Below, in pieces: positions 23,150-35,420 of a stretch of 64,000 nucleotides of DNA. The notes beneath the pieces are model-generated. The model searched no databases and had not been told where the DNA came from. It worked only from the letters and a program-made list of their open reading frames with translations. Location of the stretch: positions 151,287,741-151,351,740 of the forward strand of contig CM041465.1 in NCBI GenBank assembly GCA_023213395.1, in the 5' to 3' direction. Within the stretch, counting starts at the first letter, position 1, and every line of letters begins with the position of its first letter. The position numbers and the translations under genes were made by a program. This DNA comes from Cycas panzhihuaensis. Taxonomy: Eukaryota; Cycadophyta.

Positions 23150-23650
23150 TTCCTGGAGGTCATCTACTGAGAATTGGGTGAAAATAATTTTTGACAGGGC
23201 ATCTAAAGCTAACCCTAGTGAGGCACGAGGGGATGGATTATGTAAATATGCTAATGGGACAGTACAATGGACCTTTGTAGATTACTATAGTCAATAGACA
23301 AACCACTCTGTTGAACTTAAGGCTATGCAGAAAGTTGTAGCAATGGTGGATGAGGATGATCAAGACAAGGTGATAATAGAAGGAGATTCTCTGAATGTGA
23401 TCAGGATCCTTAGAGGGGAGGCAGAGGTTGATTGGAACAATGTAGATATGGTGAGAGACACTTAGGAGGCCATGAGTTCCAAGTAAATTACTTAGATCAA
23501 ACACACATTTAGGGAAGGAAATATTGTAGCGGACTGGCTTGCCAATTAGGTAGTCTCAAATAAAGGAAATTGGGTTTGGAAAGAGAACTTCCCAGAGGAG
23601 CTCCTAAGTCTAGTTAGATTGGATGTGTTAGCTCAAAACAGGGAAAGTTA
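23150..23650 (+). pseudogene. LINE RNase H remnant
   Basis: RNase H of the plant type (RVT_3): IIFDRASKANPSEARGDGL, HSVELKAMQKVVAMV, IIEGDSLNVIRIL, KHTFREGNIVADWLAN. The first Asp, the catalytic Glu, the EGDS aspartate and the C-terminal Asp are recognisable. The Gly expected in the D-G-A-S motif is Arg. Confidence 0.78.
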
Positions 23651-23804
23651 AGGTTGGTCAAGGTCGAGTGTGTTTTATGTGGGTTCAGTTATGCTAGGCC
23701 ATGGGCATGTCATGGCCATTTTGTTCTATAGACAAAAGGCAATTATTGTAAAAGGTTTGGGGACCTATTAAAACCCCTTCTATTTTTACCATACTAAAAA
23801 AAAA

Positions 23805-23990
23805 AAGTTAATGTTAGTAATTTGTAATAGTTAAATTATAGGTGAGTAGAATGAAGGAAGATTCATTGATTTAATATAATGTGTGATTATTATTGAATTG
23901 AGATTTATCAAAATTTTAGAATTAGTTCCAAATATTTTGACTATAAATCCTTTTAAACAATGACTACATTGCATGCCTTGCTACTATATG
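23805..23990 (+). repeat. Copia-A 3' LTR, second half
   Basis: Continues the LTR after the LINE poly(A) and target duplication, and is nearly the same sequence as 9285-9472. It ends near CTACTATATG. Confidence 0.75.
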
Positions 23991-24078
23991 GTGTTCTTTA
24001 ATTCTAGGTAGAATGCCCTTCAAACCTTTATATGATAATACTAAAATATCATAAAGGCCTAATCTCAGGCTACCATAT

Positions 24079-24406
24079 TATTAGAGTGTTATAATAACCA
24101 CTTAACAATTAATGTTAATGTGGTGAAGTATTATATAAATAATGTTGACATTATTATAATGTAATAAGCTAACGGATGTAAGTCATTATATATTGGAGAC
24201 ACTTATGATCTATAAATATAGATCAATTTCCATTGTATTATGACATGATAGATCTATAAAAATATGACAATAATATTATTTTGTGGTGTGTTTTCCCTGC
24301 ATATATTCCCACGTGAAATATGTTTATCCCTTGTGTGTGCTCTCTTCAAGTCTATTACATTCATAAATAATCTTGTACCTATTTAAATATGTGGTGTTTC
24401 CTAATA
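24079..24406 (+). repeat. Copia-B 5' LTR
   Basis: Matches 27621-27950 through ATAATAACCACTTA, GAGACACTTATGATCTATAA and CATAAATAATCTTGTAC/CATAAACGATCTTATAC. Confidence 0.8.
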
Positions 24407-24419
24407 TAGTATTAAAGCA

Positions 24420-26200
24420 ATAGGAGGTGCACAACTGGGCATATGTTATCTAGATTGTTTGATCATTAATTATTAGGTCATGTTGGCTCACTTATTAAGG
24501 ATCAGCTTATTTGACAACTGAAGGAACTACACAGAGGTGTAAATGATCATGTACAGATCTTGGAGCCTTCTCTTTCATATTTTATAGGAATTTAATAGCC
24601 TATGGAGGTGTGCAGATAAGTAGAAGGTTATGTTTTGGTTTATGTAGGTGCCAGTGACCCCTATTTTTAAATATGCAATCCTAATTACTCTGTTGCTAGT
24701 CATTGGTGCATGTATTGAGCCTACCAAAGGTGCTAAATCTAATTATAGAGAATGCCACTAAGTTTCTAGCTAACTTGAGAGGTGTAGCCACCCATGAAGT
24801 GATTGATTATAGCCTTTGCATGAATGAAGTAGCCTCCAGTGTTGTTGCAGATCAAGACATCCTCTAAGGCAAAGTTGCAATATAGAGAGGCATATTGAAG
24901 TGGTTTGAAATTATTATTGCCATGATTGTGTATTCACTGAATTGCATGGAGAGCTATAGAATCATCAAGATGCGTAAGAAAATCACATACAGTAGTCATA
25001 AATTTCACTATAATAATATAAAGTATTTTATATAGATATATCACCTTAATATTTTATTTAATCATAATTGAATTATGTGATGATACTTATTGTGCAGTGA
25101 TAATCTAATTGCCTAGCCTACATGATATATATTCTCTACATGATTTAATCTATTACACCCTGTCTGATTTATTTTAAGTCACCCAACTTGATTTAATATT
25201 ATCAATCAGAGTTACATGTTGATTTAATTTGGTATACGTGATGAATATATTATATTAGATTTTGCTTGTTTAATATTTGGTGGGATCATATGTTCGGTAA
25301 AGTTGTCAAGATAGATATTATTATTGGTATGCGTAATATAATATTGCTATAGATTTTTTATAATGTTGCCTATGATTGCTTTGTTATTGTGTTATCATCA
25401 TTATCGTAGCAATTTTATAGTTCACCCATTGTAATTTTTTCAGTCATGATGATAGATTATAGTCATCAGTCATGATTATGGTATTTTTGCTCATATTTTA
25501 TCATTGCATAATGATATATTCACCTTATACTAAAGTCACCCAATATCAAGTTGCATTGATATTTTATGATGTCACCCATTGGTATATTTTTAAGAGATTT
25601 TGATTTATATAAAATTACCTTTATTGTTATGTAATTTGGCATTGATATATTTTATAAATCAAGTGCAAGTTAATATATCATATAGACATCACTTTTAAAA
25701 TATTATGTCATTTGATTAAAGTTAATCACCTTTATTATTAAGTATGGTATGGGGAAAAGTGATGTTTAAATGGCAAAATATGTGTTTATTTTACACTCTT
25801 AATTAATGATGGGGTGATGAGGCATTGATTTAATGGCAATGATATGAGAAATTATATGTGTTTACGTAAGAGTTTCAGGCATGTGTTATCAAGGTAGTGG
25901 AGTTCACTAATAGATAATAGGACAAGATTAATGGTAATCTTTAATGGGTGAGTTACCTATCAATGTTAGTGTATTTTCATTGATTGATAGAAAGGCAAGA
26001 AATAAGTGAGTTAATAGAAATACCTAAATTACAGGACAAGCAAACTTTATTAAGTGGTCCTAGATAATTTCACATATATTATCAAGGTGTGGTTTACTAT
26101 ATATTATATAATGATGTATTTTATTCAGTTATATCAGAGTTTTTACATCAGGTATATATAGTAAAGTTGTTCAATTACAGTTTTATGGCATGTTTGTATA
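24420..26200 (+). other. Copia-B leader/interior, no clear gene
   Basis: AT-rich sequence without recognisable protein. Phrases such as AAAGTCACCCAATAT, and the block at about 26018-26060, resemble the leaders of the gag-only elements at 37400-39300 and 40950-41300. Confidence 0.45.
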
Positions 26201-26799
26201 AGTGGTTATTAGTTTGATGGTGGATCATTATACTTTAGGTGGTTGAACTAATGTTAGCATGAGGGTTTATTATCTGTTGGATGCTAGTTCAACTTGTATA
26301 CATATCTAAACAAGTCTAATATAAAATTGATAGTGTGATTATACAAGATTGAAGTGTGAATGGAAAGGTCTATGACGAGAAGCCTTAAAATTAGTTTTAC
26401 CTTTATCATTATATGAAACAAGCATTAGATGTCTCAAGAAACCCCATAAGATTAAGTTTTAGGTTAAGAATGGTACCATGATACAGATGTGGAGGTGTTT
26501 GGTACATTGGTAAGAGTTTACCTCCTATGTTTTGTTGGCAGAAGTTGTTACGAAAATTATTTAATGGGTACCCAGTCAGGCTATTCATAGCCCCTATGTT
26601 ACATTGGACTAGTTAGAAACCTTCCATTGGTTAATTGAGGTGCATTGGACTGCACACATCTTAGATAAAGATCATAGTAGCAGGAGTACAAGAGTTTGAA
26701 GTGAATAGGATTTGAAACAAAGCTTACAAACTATGTGATCTATAGGGGAATTACATTATGATTAGTCTAGACATTAAGTTAAAGAGTTATTAACATATC

Positions 26800-27560
26800 A
26801 TGTTGAATGTCATTTGAATATAGGTTTCATCCTTCATTCCTTCCTTTTCCAAGTTGTGGTTCAATAGGTGTAAAGGTTTATGTACCTGATATTATGTCTG
26901 ATATAGAAGTAGGACCTAGTAGGAGCATTGATAAGGAGTTATTATATGAAGAAGAGACACAAATTGTAACACGTGTTCCATTAATGGTTGAAAACCTACA
27001 AGATTATTAAAGAACGATGATTAGCATGCTAGTCAATCTTATGATAAATACCAATGTTCTAGCTAGAAAAGATTCACAATGGAGAGTTGCATTTGAGATT
27101 ATATAATGAAGGATTTAGGTATAAGGAGACATTTACACCTATCTCAATGTTATTGGTCCATTCGATCTTTTCTTTAACACCTACATATAGTTAAGAGTCA
27201 TATCATATCAGCATTCCTTAATGGAGACTTGAAGAGGAGATTCATATGGTTCAAGTGGCTCAACCTCTTAGTTTAGTTAAGGAAAATAACTGAGTTTTAT
27301 GGACTAAGTATCTGTGTGAGAGAGTTATATGGTCATAAGGACTATTGAAGTCATTTCCAAAGAATCACGTATATACAAGGCATAGCACCATTACATCTGA
27401 GAGTAGATTAGATCAAGGAAGATGCAAATTGAGTTTTACCCAAGTGAAGATCAACTTGAAGATATGTTTACCAAACTCTTACTAAAGATCACTTCATCAA
27501 TGTTCATGTGAATTTGGAATACAATGAGGTTATCCTTGAGGGGGGATCTATCATCAAGGA
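26800..27560 (+). pseudogene. Copia-B polymerase scraps
   Basis: The open piece 26807-27010 (67 codons) shows no clear motif, though its acidic end resembles the linker before copia reverse transcriptase. RT and RNase H scraps follow at 27090-27300 and 27443-27560. Many stops and shifts; the active-site region was not found. Confidence 0.5.
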
Positions 27561-27611
27561 TAAAGAGATAAATAAAACCTTAAGAAGATTTTAAGACCCT
27601 ATATTTACATT

Positions 27612-27950
27612 AAGAGGGGATGTTAGAGTGGTATAATAACCACTTACCAACTAATGTTAATGTAATGAATTATTGTATAGATAATGTTGATATTATTATG
27701 ATGTAATGAGTCGATAGATGTAAGTCAATGTATATTTGAGACACTTATGATCTATAAATATGTATCAAAGTCCATTATATTGTAACATGATAGATTTATA
27801 ACGAAGTGATAATAATATTATTTTATGGTAGGTTTTTCTTGCATGAGTTCCCACATCAAATCTATCTATCTCATGTGTGTGTTCTCTTCGAGTCTGTTGT
27901 GTTCATAAACGATCTTATACATGTTTGCATATTTGGTTCTTCACAATATA
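27612..27950 (+). repeat. Copia-B purine tract and 3' LTR
   Basis: AAGAGGGGA then TGTTAGAGTGG at 27621; partner of 24079-24406. Confidence 0.8.
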
Positions 27951-28134
27951 TATGATCATCCTAATCACTAATTATAATATATTTGAGTTAACTCACATTC
28001 CCAATATTATATTTTTCTTTATTTTAAACCCTCAAATTTAATAAATTTCCCTTGGCCAATCTCATGACTTAATGTGTTCATAATTTCTTAATCCTCATAT
28101 TTGAGTTTGGTGTATTATAGAAGGAAGTGGGTCC

Positions 28135-28335
28135 CATTATGTTTCCTACATTTTCTATTCTTGTAAGACATCATCCTAAGTGAAGGAAGTTCTTGATAAG
28201 TGAAATAATAGATTATACAAGTAAAGATAAATGATATACTCATTTAATTGTTGTTGATTGAGTACGAGTAAGTGATAATTGCCTATTCATTATGTTTCCT
28301 GCATTTGCTATTCTTGTAAGACTTCATCCTAAGTT
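28135..28335 (+). repeat. Direct repeat of about 47 bp
   Basis: CATTATGTTTCCTACATTTT begins at 28135 and recurs with minor changes at 28288. Both copies continue through CTATTCTTGTAAGA and TCATCCTAAGT. The second copy abuts the inverted repeat ending at 28288. Confidence 0.75.
28246..28288. repeat. 43-bp inverted repeat, left arm
   Basis: The complement of this arm recurs at 29609-29651 with about two mismatches. The shared core contains GAGTAAGTGATAATTGCC. Confidence 0.8.
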
Positions 28336-28339
28336 ATGG

Positions 28340-30700
28340 GAATCTAGATCACCCTACCTTTTAAATCCTTTGTTGAAGAATTTTTACACTCACAATATTA
28401 CTCTTATACATCATTTAGTTAATATGGATGAAGATGTAAAGAACTAGTTAAAAGGAATAGAGGGTGCACTATATGGAGATTTCTATTTGTTTATGGAATA
28501 CACTACTATATGATTATATGGTTTTGAGTGTTATTTACACAAGTATAGTCCTTCCAAGATGTTTTTCATGGAAGCATTCAAATAATTTATGAATATTAGA
28601 GGGAGGCTAAATCCCATTTTCAAGAAAGTACCTTATTAATCTAAAGTGGCCATGATAAGATATTGGAAAGTTAAAGATTAGGGAGAAGTAGAAAAGGAAG
28701 GTCCTTCTCTTACCATATGCAAAAAAAGAAAGAGTTCTTTAACATATTATGATCTTAATGGAGTGATTTCTAACTACATGAAGAGTATCAAGATGATCCC
28801 AAAGGAGGACCATACTGATAACCTCAAGTCTTACAAGAATCAAGAGGATGAAGATAAATTTTGCAATATCGAACCAATCTTCTATATAGGTATAGATCCC
28901 TATAATCCACACATAGTAAATCTTCCCTTAAAGGAAGCTCTTATAAAGGGAGAGACAAGACCCTTTAGTAAAAAGTTAGTGAAAAGGACTACAAGAGAAG
29001 AAAAGAAGAGAAAATAATTAAAAGGCTTGATGAGAAGGAAAAGGAAAAGAAGAAGAAAAAAAACTTGTTTTAATATGTTCTCCGTCACCAGTTTCCTAGC
29101 AATAAATAGCATAAACCTATATGACCAGGTAAGAAAAAATGAAGGCCATGATGAAAGAAATGGACTATCAATTATCTTCTTCCCCTCCTTTAGAGATAAA
29201 GAAGAAATAATACCTTCCACCAATTAAACTAGTGTTCACTCGTATTGAAGAGGCAACATCAATTCAGTTTTCTCCAATTCTAAAAGAGTCCCAAGAAATA
29301 ATCAAAGAAGTGGGATACACACAAAGAGAATTAGGGATATCCTCTCATGTGTAGACCAAGTCCCTTAAAATTATAGGTAAAATGAGAGAAACTATAGAAT
29401 TGGGAGAGATAGTAATTTTTATAGAAGGCCAAGAAGAGCAAGTTACAGAAGAGTTGAGGGAATCTTCACCTTAATCAAATCACTCTTATCATTCCTAGCA
29501 CAGAGAATAAGAAGAGATAATATTAGACACATAATTAAGAGGGGAGGAACCTAAGATAGATGAAGAGGTGGTAATAAGACTTGACCCCTAGGTTGTTGAG
29601 CAACTAAAGAATAGGCAATTATCACTTACTCATACTCAATCAACAACATTTGACAAAGATTCTAAGGAAAGATTTTATTAGTGGAACAAATAAGATAGAA
29701 GTCTTAAGAACACAATTATGAGAGGGAAAAAGATAGTTGAGACATTCACACAGTCTACTAGAGAGGATGTTATTATTGAATATATAGACCTAAGGCCTCA
29801 CATATATAAACTCTTAAAGAGGATTTTCTCCTTACACAATAAAGTTTAAAGGCTAAATGTTGTTGCCACTAAGATACACACTACTTATTCTGTGGAGATA
29901 TAACTAGAGGGAACCTTTTATAAATTTAATGGTAGAGTGACACTAAAGGGAGATCAAAGCAATGAATTCTATAAATATTTTATTTAGAAGTGGTAGCATA
30001 TTCTAAATGCACGGATAGAGAAGAGTCAAGCAATAGTGGCTAGTACTAGGAAGTTCAAGATTATCTTGGGTAATAGTTCAAATCAGATATTATTAATCAA
30101 CTTATATTTAAATTTATCCATATTAGCAAAGAAGAAATTATGGAAAAGCAAGAATTTCTAAAAATCATTACTTAAGAGTCAGACAAGTGGAAATAATAGG
30201 TCAACTTAAACATGGAAGAGGAAGCTGAAAATGGACCCAAAAGGTTTAGGACTGAAGAACCCATCAAGTCACCCTTAGAAACTTATTAGAGCATCAAGAT
30301 TAAAAGCTTGGCCCTATTGAAGATCAAGTATGCAAACTGAAAGGAGCTTATAGATGATAAGCCCTTTTCTCATACAAATCATGCATACAAAGATAAAGTC
30401 CAAAATTGGTATATCATCTTCAAATCTTACTCAAGGATAGGATAAGGCTTTTATAGGTGAGAATGTTTGAAATTTTTTATTCTAGTAAGAGTCAAATCAT
30501 GGGACATGCTATAATTAGATATGGAACATTGACTTTTAATTATCTTTCTGAGATTCTAATTACCTAACTCAACTACCACACTGAAGGGAAAAGGGTCTCC
30601 AAGAGTATTGCTTTGATGGTGATATTTCTAACTATTGCACTAGACCAGTAATCTTAGATAAAAGGTATGAGTCTTCAGATGAAAAGGATTCTTTTTCTAG
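28340..30700 (+). pseudogene. Unrecognised decayed coding stretch
   Basis: The plus strand shows long runs of protein-like sequence with sparse stops: open 28763-29017 and neighbouring segments in changing frames. Early parts read EGALYGDFYLFMEYTT and FECYLHKYSPSKMFFMEAFK. A strongly basic Lys/Arg/Glu tract lies at about 28960-29080. Later parts read LVFTRIEEATSIQFSPILKE, YIDLRPHIYKLLKRIF and EGTFYKFNGRVTLKG. No zinc knuckle, protease, integrase or polymerase motif was found, and the family was not recognised. It could be a gag-like or extra open frame of a plant retroelement, or a host-derived pseudogene. No bounding LTRs were identified. Confidence 0.4.
29609..29651. repeat. 43-bp inverted repeat, right arm
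   Basis: Reverse complement of 28246-28288, 1.3 kb away, inside the unrecognised coding stretch. Confidence 0.8.
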
Positions 30701-31998
30701 AGAATTATATAGAGAGGAGGGAGAAGGAAGAAAGGTTTGATACTTTGATCTTCACTTGTATATTTATCTATATATATATTCTAAGGGATTGTAATTCATT
30801 AGAAAAGGGTCCATATGAAGTAAGCCACTTAATCCTAAGATCTTTTTGGTAAGCACATTTTAGTTGCTAAAGATCTTAAGGCCCATTTTAATTTTTATTA
30901 GTTTATGTCAAGAGATTATTCTAGAGAGTGCTTCAACACTCAATTATTCTATTGTAATCAAACTATTTCAATCATTGTAATGCAAAATATCTTATACTTC
31001 CATCATTTTCTCATTCCATTAAGAATATTATTTAATGGTTTGTAGATAAACATCCTATTTTATGAGTTAAGATTTATATTTTGCACATTGCTTATATATT
31101 GCTATGAGTTTTTTATTATTTACTTAAGAATCTATAATTAAGAAGTATATGAATGCTAGTTAGGGTTTTCAGCTATATTTTGATCTTTCATTATGGGTTA
31201 CTAAGGATTTGCAAACCTTTTTTACATTTACACTCTAATATTGATAAGGGATTTAGTGAAGAGCTAGTAATTAAGTCAAGAGAAAAATCCATCTTGATAT
31301 CACAAAGAGTCTTTGCCTACAATTTTAGCCTAGGTAAGGCATTGACTTAGTGTATACAATAGATAAAGGAAGAGATGATTTGAATCCATCTTTTATAGAT
31401 TGATTTTATAAGGTTCATTTTATCTAATTAAAGGTTTAATCTACTCAAGAGTTATGTGTTGCCATTTTGTTAAGCCTCCAAACAAGTAAATAGTAGATTT
31501 GTAAGGCGAATTGGACTAGGCAAAAGGTGTAGTTAAAGTAATGCCACAATAAGTCCCTCACTTAGAATACTTTCATTTCAATTTATTAAATCACTTGGGA
31601 TAATGAGATTGTCAATTAGAGTCATTTTGCTAAGTTTTTTAATAACTCTTTACATTCTCAGAATATCTTCCTTGGGGATGTTATTAAATAGCTGAATAGA
31701 TTCCAATACTAATAAATGTATTAAGGATATTACTTCCCCCTTTCTTTTAGGGGATGCCCTTCTCCTATAAATATTTTGATCTAAGTGCAAGATAAAGTGT
31801 AATAGTTAACTTTTGCTTCTTTTGATACTTCCTCTATTGCTTTCTTTACCATCATAAAATAATTAATCTATACTTTATGCTTTGGATTATTTGTCTCTTC
31901 CTTCTTAGATTTTGTATTTAATCCATTTCTAGTTTGGAGATTAATTAATATATGCAAGTTAAGCACTATTAGTTATAGATTGGTAAATTTTGCATTTA
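30701..31998. other. AT-rich stretch, no gene recognised
   Basis: Short open frames only (30667-30852, 31153-31350), without domains. The part near 31575-31617 resembles, in inverted orientation, a short segment near 52021-52060, suggesting one repeat family in both places. Confidence 0.4.
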
Positions 31999-32345
31999 GG
32001 GGCAACTCTTAGTGGGGTGGTTACACAGACTACATTTTTTGCATACATGGGTGTTATTATCATCCATCTTCTCATAAGGATACTCTAATCTATAATGCCT
32101 AAATCCTAAACAAAATAAGCATCCAGCCACTAACTACTTATTTTTTTATAGGTTAAGTGTTATTTTAATCAAATATGATAACCTAGTTTCTCCTCTACCT
32201 CAACCCCTACCTTGAGTGTTATTATGATGAACATTATAGTAGCAATTATGCAAGTTATGTGTGATTGTCTCATAAATAGGATATTATAATTCCTCTATAC
32301 TTTCTCCCATCCTCCTACTACTACTAGGTTTCTCCTCTTATTCTA
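31999..32345 (-). pseudogene. Gypsy-like gag, double zinc knuckle (minus)
   Basis: On the minus strand 31999-32127 reads CLFCLGFRHYRLEY (first knuckle, last Cys changed to Tyr), an acidic spacer, then CKKCSLCNHPTKSC (intact C-x2-C-x4-H-x4-C), followed by a stop. The same two-knuckle arrangement occurs on the plus strand at 63336-63458. The gag continues at 35491 beyond the inserted LINE. Confidence 0.68.
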
Positions 32346-32589
32346 CTATTTCCTTACTCTTTTCTTTCTTTTTTGATAAGGTAAAAGAATAATCATGGGT
32401 TTTAAAATAGGATCCCAAAACCTTTTACATCAGAAGTGCCTTAGATCCTAATCTAAGGTGGCTATGACAAGCCCATGGCCTAGCTCAAACCATCACCCCT
32501 CATCAAACCCCCTACCGCAATAAGCCTTGTGGCTAGCTTTGCTACCTCACCTGGCCCTAATCCTCCTCAACCTGCTTCATAATTTCCTT

Positions 32590-33000
32590 TGGGAGATTCT
32601 CTCTCCATATCATAGACCTTCTATGGTTCACTCCCTAATTTGCTAGTTTATCCACCACCTTATTCCCCTCTCTATAAGTGTGTCTTAGCTGAATGTTTTT
32701 TACCCCTTTTAAGGCCTCTTAAGTATCCCTAATCAGATCTTGAGTTCTCTAGTCTGGCTCAGATATACCTTCTAAGAGGTTTATCATGTTAAGAAAATCC
32801 CCTTCAAGAATCAGCATGCCATGTTGCCTTTTCAGAGCCAAGTCCACTACTTTCAAAATGGTTACCATCTCTGCCATGCGATTTATCTGTTCATTGTAAT
32901 ACTCAATGAAAGCCTATTTAACTTTCCCTTTAGTATCTCTATAAACTCCCCCCCCTCGAGTGTCCCTGGGGTTACCTTTTGAAGCTCCATCAAAATTTAC
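32590..33000 (-). pseudogene. LINE RNase H remnant (minus)
   Basis: The minus strand reads VNFDGASKGNPRDTRGGGVY (D-G-A-S-x-G-N-P motif), LILEGDFLNMINLLEG and LRHTYREGNKVVDKLAN. Catalytic positions are mostly preserved, with scattered stops. Confidence 0.82.
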
Positions 33001-33049
33001 TTTTACCCAAGGATCCTCAAGGAGGATCTAGAAGCATGTTTTTCTCTCT

Positions 33050-33545
33050 TTCTCCTAGATCTTTGGGGTAAGCCACCAATCCCTCAATATAGAGCTTTCC
33101 AAATCTGAAATGCTTTTGTCATCTTTGGGCTTCACAAACTCTCCTACTTTAGTGTAGATAATATTATAAAATTTATTCTCATCCATTTGTCTATCTTGAA
33201 AAACCCTTATGTTCCTCTCCTTCCAAAAATTCCACATCATTAGAGGAAAGGAGGCCCTCCAAATATTAGACATGTATCTACTTCTGAATGGACTATACCA
33301 AGATAACCATTACTCCACTATGGTTCTAGAAGGAACCCATTGGATTTCAAAAAGGTGCATAACTTTCCTCCAGACCCCACTAGCAATCATGCAATATAGG
33401 AAAATGTGATCTACTAATTCTTCCTCCTTATAACAGACCACACACCTGTTCGACATCATGAATCCCCTCTTTCTAAGGTTATCCACCATGAGAATATTAT
33501 TCTTTAGGCATGTCCACCAAAACACTACTATCTTAGGGATCATAT
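33050..33545 (-). pseudogene. LINE zf-RVT module and linker (minus)
   Basis: Open pieces 33310-33543 and 33055-33273. The first has VVFWWTCLKNNILMVDNL, RCVVCYKEEELVDHIFLYC (Cys-x2-Cys and His/Cys ligands) and SGVWRKVM. The second has FPLMMWNFWKERNIRVFQ, the usual link to RNase H. Confidence 0.82.
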
Positions 33546-33959
33546 CTAATTTCCAAACCCCTTCTAAAAGTGTGTTCCTCTGATCCCCCCTATCAACACA
33601 TAAGGAATAATAGCCTTACTTCATATAGTAATCCCCAGACTGAGATGAGGGCCATACCATAAAATCCACTCTACCTCTTTTAGGGATGTAGTACTTGTCA
33701 ATTTCTAGTTTAAGGGTAGTAGTCCTCTCCTAGGGAATTGTCTCCTCTTGGATCTCCTCAAAATCCCTCTATCTTTGATCACTACCCCATCCTATCTAAT
33801 AATCCTTAACATGAATTCAATAGTTCCTCTTACATAGATATTGTAAGGGAGCTAAATTAAGCCTACTGCTTAGCTTTCTATCTCCATACCAAACATCCTC
33901 CTAGAATCTTATTGTCTTCTCATCTCCCAGTTTCCAATGCACCCCACCCTTTAACATCC

Positions 33960-35420
33960 TTTTAGATTTTAGGATACTTCTCTAAATAGAAGAGCCTGAG
34001 GAGGGGATCAACCTATCACTTAGAAACTTGCCACCCTGAAAATACTTTTGGGATAGGATCCTATCCCATAAGCCACCCCCACCCTTTATAATGCACCAAC
34101 CCAACTTCACCATGAGAGCATTATTGAAGAGTGGTAGTCTTATAAGATTTAGACCTCTAGCCCATTTAGGGCCACATACTTTATCCCATCCCACCAAGTG
34201 AATTCTTTCCTTCTCCTCTACTCTAGATTAGAGGAATCTCTTTTGGATAAACTCTAAAAGTGCTGCAACTTTGCCTGGTAGTCTAAAAATGGATATCCAA
34301 TATACCGGGATGCTCTTAAGGGATGATGCAACCAACTAGATCTTACCAGCTTGGCTGAGAAGAACTCCCTTCTAGCCTGCTAACTTCCTTTGGACCCTAT
34401 CAATCACTGAGTCCCACTTTTCCTTTATCATCTTGCTTACAAATAAGGGCATCCTTAGGTACATGGTAGGAAGTTTCTAGATTGACATCTATAATATTCT
34501 TCTTATCCTCCTTTGTATTTCCTCCAGCATATATATGAAAAAAACATTATTTTTATTAAATTTTATCTTCTGGTTAATGGCCCGCTTAAACCTCTTCAGT
34601 CCTTCTTTAAAATTACGAACTTCTTCCAAATCTATTTTTCCTAAGAAGATGTTATTGCCAATAAATTGATTATGCACAACATTGTGAATATCAGATATTG
34701 GCTTTAGACCCTTAATAGCCCCATGTCTTCTAGTCTCCTCCATGGCCCTTCCCAATAATTTAGCCAAAATTATAAATAAGTAGGGGGACATTGGGTCTCT
34801 TTGTCTTAACTCTCTAGATCCCATAAAGAATCTCAAATATTTACCATTAATGATAATAGAATATTAGGGTTTGGAGATACAAAGGTTCACCCCCCTCCAT
34901 ATTTCTCCAAACCCAAAGGCTTCCAAACATTCTAGCAAGCACTCTTAAGAAGCTCTATTGTAGGCTTTTAAGAGATTAATCTTAATTAACATACTAGGGT
35001 CCTTCCTTTAATAAGACGAATGGAGTGTCTCATGGATAACTATTATACCATCCATGATCTGTCTACTCTGCCCTACACAAATATGTCCTAGTTCGGGGAT
35101 ATTATCTGAGGGAAGATCCTTTTTAATCTGTTTGCCAGTACTTTAGATAAAATCTTGTACTTCACATTGCATAGGTTGATAGTATGAAAATCCTCCATCC
35201 TTTTAGCACCCTCGATTTTAAGGATTAGCACTATAAATATGGCTTGCCATTCACCTAGAAGCTTTCAATTTCTGTGGAACTCATTTAGAGCTTCCATTGA
35301 GTCCTCCTTGATTATATCCCAAATTTCCTAGAAGAAGTTAGGTGGGAAGCCATTTGGGCCTGGGGCATTCTCCCTCTTCATCTTAAAAACTACTTTCTCC
35401 ACTTCATCTTGAGTAAAAGG
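33960..35420 (-). pseudogene. LINE reverse transcriptase remnant (minus)
   Basis: Minus-strand reverse transcriptase with APGPNGFPPNFF near 35330-35380, EWQAIFIVLILKIEG, FLRYLNVKYKILSKVLANRL-like motifs, and the open piece 34489-34836 (SRELRQRDPMSPYLFIILAK). The catalytic position reads HNQFIGNNIFLGK, so the FxDD aspartates are lost (D-D to G-N). Further down is the open piece 33982-34197 (GWDKVCGPKWARGLNLIRL). Clearly inactive. Confidence 0.82.

Larger units (their letters stand above)
18518..23804 (+). mobile_element. L1-type plant LINE (plus, 5'-truncated)
   Basis: A 5.3-kb non-LTR retrotransposon. It is bounded by a near-match target duplication (AAGTTAATATTGGT at 18504-18517, AAGTTAATGTTAGT at 23805-23818) and ends in a poly(A) run (23796-23806). 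It contains the end of ORF1, endonuclease, reverse transcriptase, a zinc-binding module and RNase H in the plant L1 order. The 5' end starts inside ORF1. It is inserted in the 3' LTR of Copia-A. The element at 32364-35472 has a similar 3' end and protein sequence, so both belong to related families. Confidence 0.88.
24079..27950 (+). mobile_element. Copia-B, decayed Ty1/copia element (plus)
   Basis: Two LTRs of about 328 bp (24079-24406 and 27621-27950) enclose a 3.2-kb interior. The left LTR starts TATTAGAGTG (TG lost) and the right TGTTAGAGTG. A decayed primer site TAGTATTAAAGC lies at 24407-24418 and the purine tract AAGAGGGGA at 27612-27620. Inside, only scraps of polymerase are recognisable, near 27090-27300 (FRYKETFTPIS-like, LNGDLEEEIHMVQ-like after frame repair) and at the RNase H end (EDQLEDMFTKLLLK, 27443-27484). 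Confidence 0.78.

Noticed and set aside
28900-29223. 107-codon minus-strand frame rich in Leu/Phe
   Set aside because: Antisense of the Lys/Glu-rich plus-strand coding stretch; hydrophobicity is an artefact of reading AAA/GAA codons backwards.
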